A stretch of 59,298 nt of DNA from the NCBI GenBank assembly GCA_001319865.1, contig BBSL01000176.1, positions 1 through 59,298 of the forward strand, read 5' to 3'. Position 1 is the stretch's first letter, and each line of letters opens with the position of its first letter. Source of the stretch: Burkholderia sp. E7m39. Its GTDB lineage: Bacteria > Pseudomonadota > Gammaproteobacteria > Burkholderiales > Burkholderiaceae. A program made the translations under genes and the position numbers. The notes beneath the pieces were generated by a model. That model did no database searches. It saw only the letters and a program-made list of their open reading frames with translations, and was not told where the DNA came from. Shown one piece after another: positions 55,582 through 59,298 of the stretch.

Positions 55582-56469
55582 ATGGATGTCGCCGACCTCA
55601 AGGTGTTCGAGGCAGTGGCCCGTCATGGCAGCATGAACCGGGCCGCTACCGAACTTCACACAGTTCAGTCGAACGTCACGGCGCGAATCCGCTCGCTCGA
55701 ACGCGAGATCGGTGTCGCGCTGTTTCAGCGGCATGTGCGCGGCGTGAGTCTTACGCCTGCAGGGCAGCGCATGCTGCCGTACGCGGCGCGCATGGCCAAG
55801 CTGCTCGCCGATGCGCGGCTCGCCGCACTCGACGATGGACCGCCATCAGGCGGCCTCGCACTCGGCACGCTCGAAACGACGGCGGCCTTGCGCCTTTCGC
55901 CGATACTCAGCAATTTCGCGCGAATCTATCCTCAGGTGCGTCTGTCGCTGACCACGGGCACGAGTTGCAGCCTCACGGAAGACGTGGCGGCATGCAGGCT
56001 CGACGGCGCATTTGTCGCGGGTCCGGTGGATCATCCCGAACTGCATGCGGAGATGATCTTCCAGGAAGAACTGGTGTTGGTGACGTCGCGCAACGTGTCG
56101 TCGGTGGATGCGCTGCCCGCTATGCCCGAACTCAAGACCATCGTGTTTCGGCTGGGGTGTTCGTATCGTCAGCGGCTCGAGGCGCTGCTCGCGGAAATGG
56201 GCATTGTTACGGCGACGCCGCTCGAATTCGGCTCGCTGGACGCGATCACCGCGTGCGTCGCGGCGGGCATCGGCATCACGCTGCTGCCGCGCGGCGTGGT
56301 CGCCCGCGCAGCGGAAGACGGCATCGTCGCGATTCATTCGCTGCCGCCCGAAAAGGCGCAGGTCGCCACGTTGTTCATCCGTCGACACGATGCGTATGTG
56401 TCGAGCGCGATGCAGGCCTTCGTCGACGTCACGCGATCGCGGCTCGGCCCCGTCATGGCGGCAGCCTGA
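55582..56469 (+). CDS. LysR-family regulator linked to the MmgE/PrpD-tautomerase cluster
   Basis: A 295-residue LysR protein starting MDVADLKVFEAVARHGSMNRAATELHTVQSNVTARIRSLE, with an effector domain that carries TTGTSCSLTEDV and FGSLDAITACVAAGIGITLLP. The start at 55582 was chosen over longer upstream frames that include the hairpin. It is co-directional with and 164 bp downstream of the tautomerase genes. It is probably their regulator, though LysR proteins more often diverge from targets. Confidence 0.85.
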   Translation: MDVADLKVFEAVARHGSMNRAATELHTVQSNVTARIRSLEREIGVALFQRHVRGVSLTPAGQRMLPYAARMAKLLADARLAALDDGPPSGGLALGTLETTAALRLSPILSNFARIYPQVRLSLTTGTSCSLTEDVAACRLDGAFVAGPVDHPELHAEMIFQEELVLVTSRNVSSVDALPAMPELKTIVFRLGCSYRQRLEALLAEMGIVTATPLEFGSLDAITACVAAGIGITLLPRGVVARAAEDGIVAIHSLPPEKAQVATLFIRRHDAYVSSAMQAFVDVTRSRLGPVMAAA

Positions 56470-56474
56470 ACCAT

Positions 56475-57428
56475 TCACGCAGCCTGCTGCTCGGTCTCCA
56501 GGAAGGGCGTCCTGTGGCGCGCGCCGTTCGCGCGAAAGAAGTCGGTGCAAAAGTCGACGAAAGTTCTAAAGCGTGCGGGCAGCAACTCGCGATGCGAGTA
56601 GAACAGGCACACTTCCACCTCGCTGTCCGAAATCGAGCAGCCGGGCAGCACGGGAACCAGCTTTCCCATTGCCACATCTTCGCGTGCCACCGCTTCCGGC
56701 AGTTCCGCGATGCCGGCGCCGGCGAGAGCCGCCGCGCGCAGCAGCACGTCGTTGCCGTCCATCGACGACATCGGAATGATCTGCACAGGGGCGCCGTTTT
56801 CGATCACCTGCACATAGTTCGTGCTGCGCTGGCGCGACTGCGGCGGCAGCAGCAGAAAGTGTCCGGCGAGATCCGCCGCGCGGCGCGGCGTGCCGTTCTG
56901 GTCGAGATACGCGGGCGACGCCACGAGCGAGCGCGACGATTTGAACAAGGTCCTGCGAATCACGGCGGATTGCTCGACCTGATTCGGCGGCAGCATCGCC
57001 ATGTCGAACTGCCCGTCGTACAGATTGACGGCGCCTTCGTGCACGGAGACAACGAGATTCACATTGGGCGCGACGCTGCGGTAGCTGGACAGAAACTGCG
57101 AGAACGTTTCGCTCACGAGCATCGGATGTATCACGAGGCGCAGCTTGCCGCTGTCCACTTCGCGTTCGCGCGTGATGCGGCGATTCGCTTCGTCGAGTTC
57201 TTCGAGCAGCCGGCAGCAGCTCAAATAGTACGATTGCGCCTCTTCCGTCAGCGTGACGGAGCGCGTGGTGCGATGAAGCACGCGCGTCTGGATGGACGCT
57301 TCGAGCTTCGCAATGGCCTTGGAAATGGACCCCGTCGTGACGCCCAGCGACGTCGCTGCCTTGCTGAAACTCTGATGCTGCGCCGCCGAGACGAACGCTC
57401 TCAACATGTAAAGCTGATCCATGTTCAA
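56475..57428 (-). CDS. LysR-family regulator
   Basis: A 317-residue LysR protein with HTH FVSAAQHQSFSKAATSLGVTTGSISKAIAKLEASIQTRVLHRTTRSVTLTEE. It is convergent with the previous LysR gene, ending 5 bp apart. Its target is unclear; the VOC gene upstream on the same strand is a candidate. A 17-bp palindrome lies about 86 bp before its start. Confidence 0.87.
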   Translation of the reverse strand: MNMDQLYMLRAFVSAAQHQSFSKAATSLGVTTGSISKAIAKLEASIQTRVLHRTTRSVTLTEEAQSYYLSCCRLLEELDEANRRITREREVDSGKLRLVIHPMLVSETFSQFLSSYRSVAPNVNLVVSVHEGAVNLYDGQFDMAMLPPNQVEQSAVIRRTLFKSSRSLVASPAYLDQNGTPRRAADLAGHFLLLPPQSRQRSTNYVQVIENGAPVQIIPMSSMDGNDVLLRAAALAGAGIAELPEAVAREDVAMGKLVPVLPGCSISDSEVEVCLFYSHRELLPARFRTFVDFCTDFFRANGARHRTPFLETEQQAA

Positions 57429-57513
57429 CCTCTGCTCCGTTGCCGCCGCACTTCACTTGGCACCACTCTAGCAACAGATCAGAAGGAGGACGCGCGGTTT
57501 GTTTTGATAGGGG

Positions 57514-57530
57514 TATCACCGGCGGTGATA
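57514..57530. promoter_or_regulatory. 17-bp palindrome upstream of LysR
   Basis: TATCACC-GGC-GGTGATA is a perfect inverted repeat between the VOC gene's 3' end and the LysR start, suited to an autoregulatory operator. Confidence 0.5.
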
Positions 57531-57593
57531 GGCCGCTTGCGCTGTCCGGACGTGGAGGAATAGCACGAGCAGGGCGCTGTGCCCTAGTGCGGT

Positions 57594-58019
57594 TTAGCCG
57601 CCTGCCTGGGTGCGCGGATCGAAATCGAATTCAATCCGGATGCCGCCGGGCTCGTACACCATCGTGTGCCGTTTCGGCCCGCTACCGAGGTTCTCCGGCG
57701 CGAATTCGACCTTCACGCCGGGCCAGTTCGACACGCGCGCGAACACTTCGTTGAACGCCGCTTCGCTGCCGACGCGCAGCGCGAGATGATGCAGGCCGAC
57801 GTTGGTCTTGCGGTCGAACGCGACGCAGGTCGCGGGATCGCTGGCTTGCCACAGCGTCACCATCACGTGTCCGTCCGAGACGAATGCGGCCGGATACGCA
57901 GGCCGTTCGCCGACCTGGGTCCATTGCAGGCATTCGACGAAGAAGTCGCGCGTGAGGCCCAGATCGCGGACGGTGAGCCCGACATGGTCGATGCCGGCGG
58001 TAAGTGGCTGCGTAGTCAT
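57594..58019 (-). CDS. VOC-family (glyoxalase/dioxygenase-fold) protein
   Basis: A 141-residue protein with the paired beta-alpha-beta-beta-beta VOC units: IDHVGLTVRDLGLTRDFFVECLQW at the N-terminus and VGLHHLALRVGSEAAFNEVF near residue 75, ending GGIRIEFDFDP. Metal-ligand positions His11, His near 78 and Glu near 130 are plausible. The substrate is unknown; family members include glyoxalase I, fosfomycin-resistance enzymes and ring-cleaving dioxygenases. The start at 58019 (MTTQPLTAGI) was chosen on the domain's position. Confidence 0.85.
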   Translation of the reverse strand: MTTQPLTAGIDHVGLTVRDLGLTRDFFVECLQWTQVGERPAYPAAFVSDGHVMVTLWQASDPATCVAFDRKTNVGLHHLALRVGSEAAFNEVFARVSNWPGVKVEFAPENLGSGPKRHTMVYEPGGIRIEFDFDPRTQAGG

Positions 58020-58162
58020 GTGGAGTCGTCCCGTAGCGGTTGTGCGGTCATTATAGTAAGTCGCGGCTGCCATGACTCTTGATTCGCTGGAAAGGGAAGA
58101 TTGCGATTCTGGCACCGGAATAGATTGATTTCCCTATTTGTCTATGGAAACGTACACAGCCG

Positions 58163-58182
58163 CCAAACGTTTGCGCGTTTGG
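58163..58182. promoter_or_regulatory. palindrome in the PilZ gene's upstream region
   Basis: CCAAACG-TTTGCG-CGTTTGG is a perfect 20-bp inverted repeat. A -10-like CATACT (58202-58207) with a weak -35 TTGGTG (58179-58184) follows. It may be a promoter with an upstream or overlapping operator. Confidence 0.45.
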
Positions 58183-58300
58183 TGCGAGCGTTGACGTCGT
58201 GCATACTTGTCGACTGCACGCGTTGCGCGCGAAACATGGGCGAAATGGGCAAAACGCGTGCGACGAGAACCGCAAAGTCATCGAGAGGAGAAGGCGAGTC

Positions 58301-59203
58301 ATGCCGTTGGTGCCGCTGTCGCAACGGGAAGTCACGATCGGGGTTCCGCTGCCGTTTTCCGTCTACACGGCGCACGGCAGGCTGCTGATCGGCCGTGGGC
58401 ACATCATCCATAGCGCGGAGCAATGCGAGCGGCTGTTCGCGCTGGGCGCTTTCCGGCACCCGCTGCCGGGCGAGCGTCGCCACGACGCGAACCCCGCGCA
58501 GAGCGGCGAGGCGCCCGCTGCGGCGCGCGCGCGGCGCGACCATGACGATCAGGTGTTGGTCGGGCCGTTTCCCAATTCGGGCTGCACGCCCGAAGACTTC
58601 GTGATCTCGCTGGCAAGCGGCCCGGCGCTCTCGGCGCGTACGCGTTTTGTCGGCGTGCTCGACGACGTCAGCCTGCTGCTGTCGGGCAGCGGCGTGGACG
58701 CCGCGTTCGCGCCGGGCGTAGCCGTCGAAGGACAGTTCATAGCGGGACGGTACCGGCATGCGTTCGATTCGGAAGTGATCGGCCGGCACACGGCGCCGTT
58801 CGACGTGCTTTATCTGCGCCATCCAAAGGAAGTCCGCTCGCGCACGCTGCGCCGGCACGTTCGCGTCGGCATCGACGTGACCGCGCATCTGTCCACGAAC
58901 GATCGCCCGATGGCGGGCACGGAAGTGCGCGCCGTCGACCTCAGCGCCGCAGGCGTCGGCCTGCTCGTGAACTCGAATTCGCTCGCGCCGGGCGAGCACT
59001 TCAAGCTGTCGCTGCCGCTCGCGCACGCGGGCCGCGTCCGCACGGCGCCGCTGAACTGCATCGCGCGCAACCGGCGCACGAAGGGCGCAGACACGCTGGT
59101 CGGCGCGGAATTCGGCAACACGTCGGGCGACGTGCGCGCGCTGGTGCGCGAGTACGTGCTCGACATTCTGACGGGCGCGTTGCGGCCCAACTCGTTCGCC
59201 TAA
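58301..59203 (+). CDS. PilZ-domain c-di-GMP-binding protein (YcgR-like)
   Basis: A 300-residue protein with an N-terminal YcgR-N-like domain (LSQREVTIGVPLPFSVYTAHGRLLIGRGHII) and a C-terminal PilZ domain. The c-di-GMP-binding motif is the RxxxR-type box RSRTLRRHVRV near residue 180, followed by DLSAAGVGLLV. YcgR-type proteins act as flagellar brakes when c-di-GMP rises. The start at 58301 follows GAGGAGAAGG. Together with the two EAL proteins, the window holds three c-di-GMP-linked genes. Confidence 0.88.
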   Translation: MPLVPLSQREVTIGVPLPFSVYTAHGRLLIGRGHIIHSAEQCERLFALGAFRHPLPGERRHDANPAQSGEAPAAARARRDHDDQVLVGPFPNSGCTPEDFVISLASGPALSARTRFVGVLDDVSLLLSGSGVDAAFAPGVAVEGQFIAGRYRHAFDSEVIGRHTAPFDVLYLRHPKEVRSRTLRRHVRVGIDVTAHLSTNDRPMAGTEVRAVDLSAAGVGLLVNSNSLAPGEHFKLSLPLAHAGRVRTAPLNCIARNRRTKGADTLVGAEFGNTSGDVRALVREYVLDILTGALRPNSFA

Positions 59204-59298
59204 CGTCATCCTCGTACTGGGCCGGGCATGGGCCCGTGACGCCGTCACTGTAGGGACGTTGTACGGCTGCAGGTTTTCCCCAAGGCACACAGGGGATA

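Overview
The window is high-GC, densely coded chromosomal DNA from a beta-proteobacterium, most likely Burkholderiaceae of the Paraburkholderia/Caballeronia/Burkholderia type. The basis is gene content: many LysR regulators with catabolic neighbours, a CsbD protein, DUF4148, DUF4242, OhrR/Ohr, a nitrate reductase fused to a flavoprotein, and strong G/C-third codon use. I see no rRNA, tRNA, CRISPR array, transposase or prophage. It reads as an accessory-metabolism region built from small cassettes, each with its own regulator.

Layout. 1-4.3 kb: the tail of a TPR-rich regulator, a DUF4242 protein, a BON lipoprotein, and a lower-GC hipBA toxin-antitoxin cassette with a five-site operator array of exact 26-bp period. 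4.5-10 kb: 3-hydroxyacyl-CoA dehydrogenase, a GNAT enzyme, a large GGDEF-EAL protein behind a sigma-28-like promoter, and CsbD. 10-13.6 kb: tartrate/D-malate module (MFS transporter, dehydrogenase, divergent LysR). 13.6-22.4 kb: assimilatory nitrate operon (transporter, nirB, nirD, nasA-flavoprotein fusion) with a sigma-54 promoter, an NtrC-like site and a structured leader. 22.5-24 kb: ohrR, a small exported protein and ohr, with three related operator boxes. 24.1-29.7 kb: a 2-hydroxycarboxylate transporter with a consensus sigma-54 promoter, followed by its likely DctB/DctD-type two-component system. 29.7-32.5 kb: cyanate detoxification (cynR, cynT, cynS, DUF1348). 32.5-40.6 kb: CSS-motif EAL protein, M1 aminopeptidase lipoprotein, LysR/SDR pair, repeat-bearing membrane-anchored protein. 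40.7-44.3 kb: uronate module (dehydrogenase, LacI regulator, hexuronate-type transporter) with matching LacI operators. 44.4-47.8 kb: hybrid histidine kinase and the relic of a chemoreceptor. 47.9-53.4 kb: LysR/mmsA pair, second ohr with a tautomerase, TlpA-like thioredoxin, small exported proteins. 53.5-59.2 kb: MmgE/PrpD enzyme plus a two-subunit tautomerase strongly resembling trans-3-chloroacrylate dehalogenase, two LysR regulators, a VOC protein and a PilZ protein.

The most interesting system is the MmgE/PrpD - tautomerase alpha - tautomerase beta - LysR cluster (53.5-56.5 kb). Both CaaD-like subunits are present with the key residues, but the alpha subunit naturally carries Ala instead of Pro at position 1. 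An mmsA gene about 3 kb away could take a malonate-semialdehyde product. Other strong signals are the hipB operator array, the two sigma-54 circuits, the nitrate operon leader hairpins, the OhrR boxes and the collapsed chemoreceptor gene. All family names come from reading the sequence against remembered family features; no database search was run.
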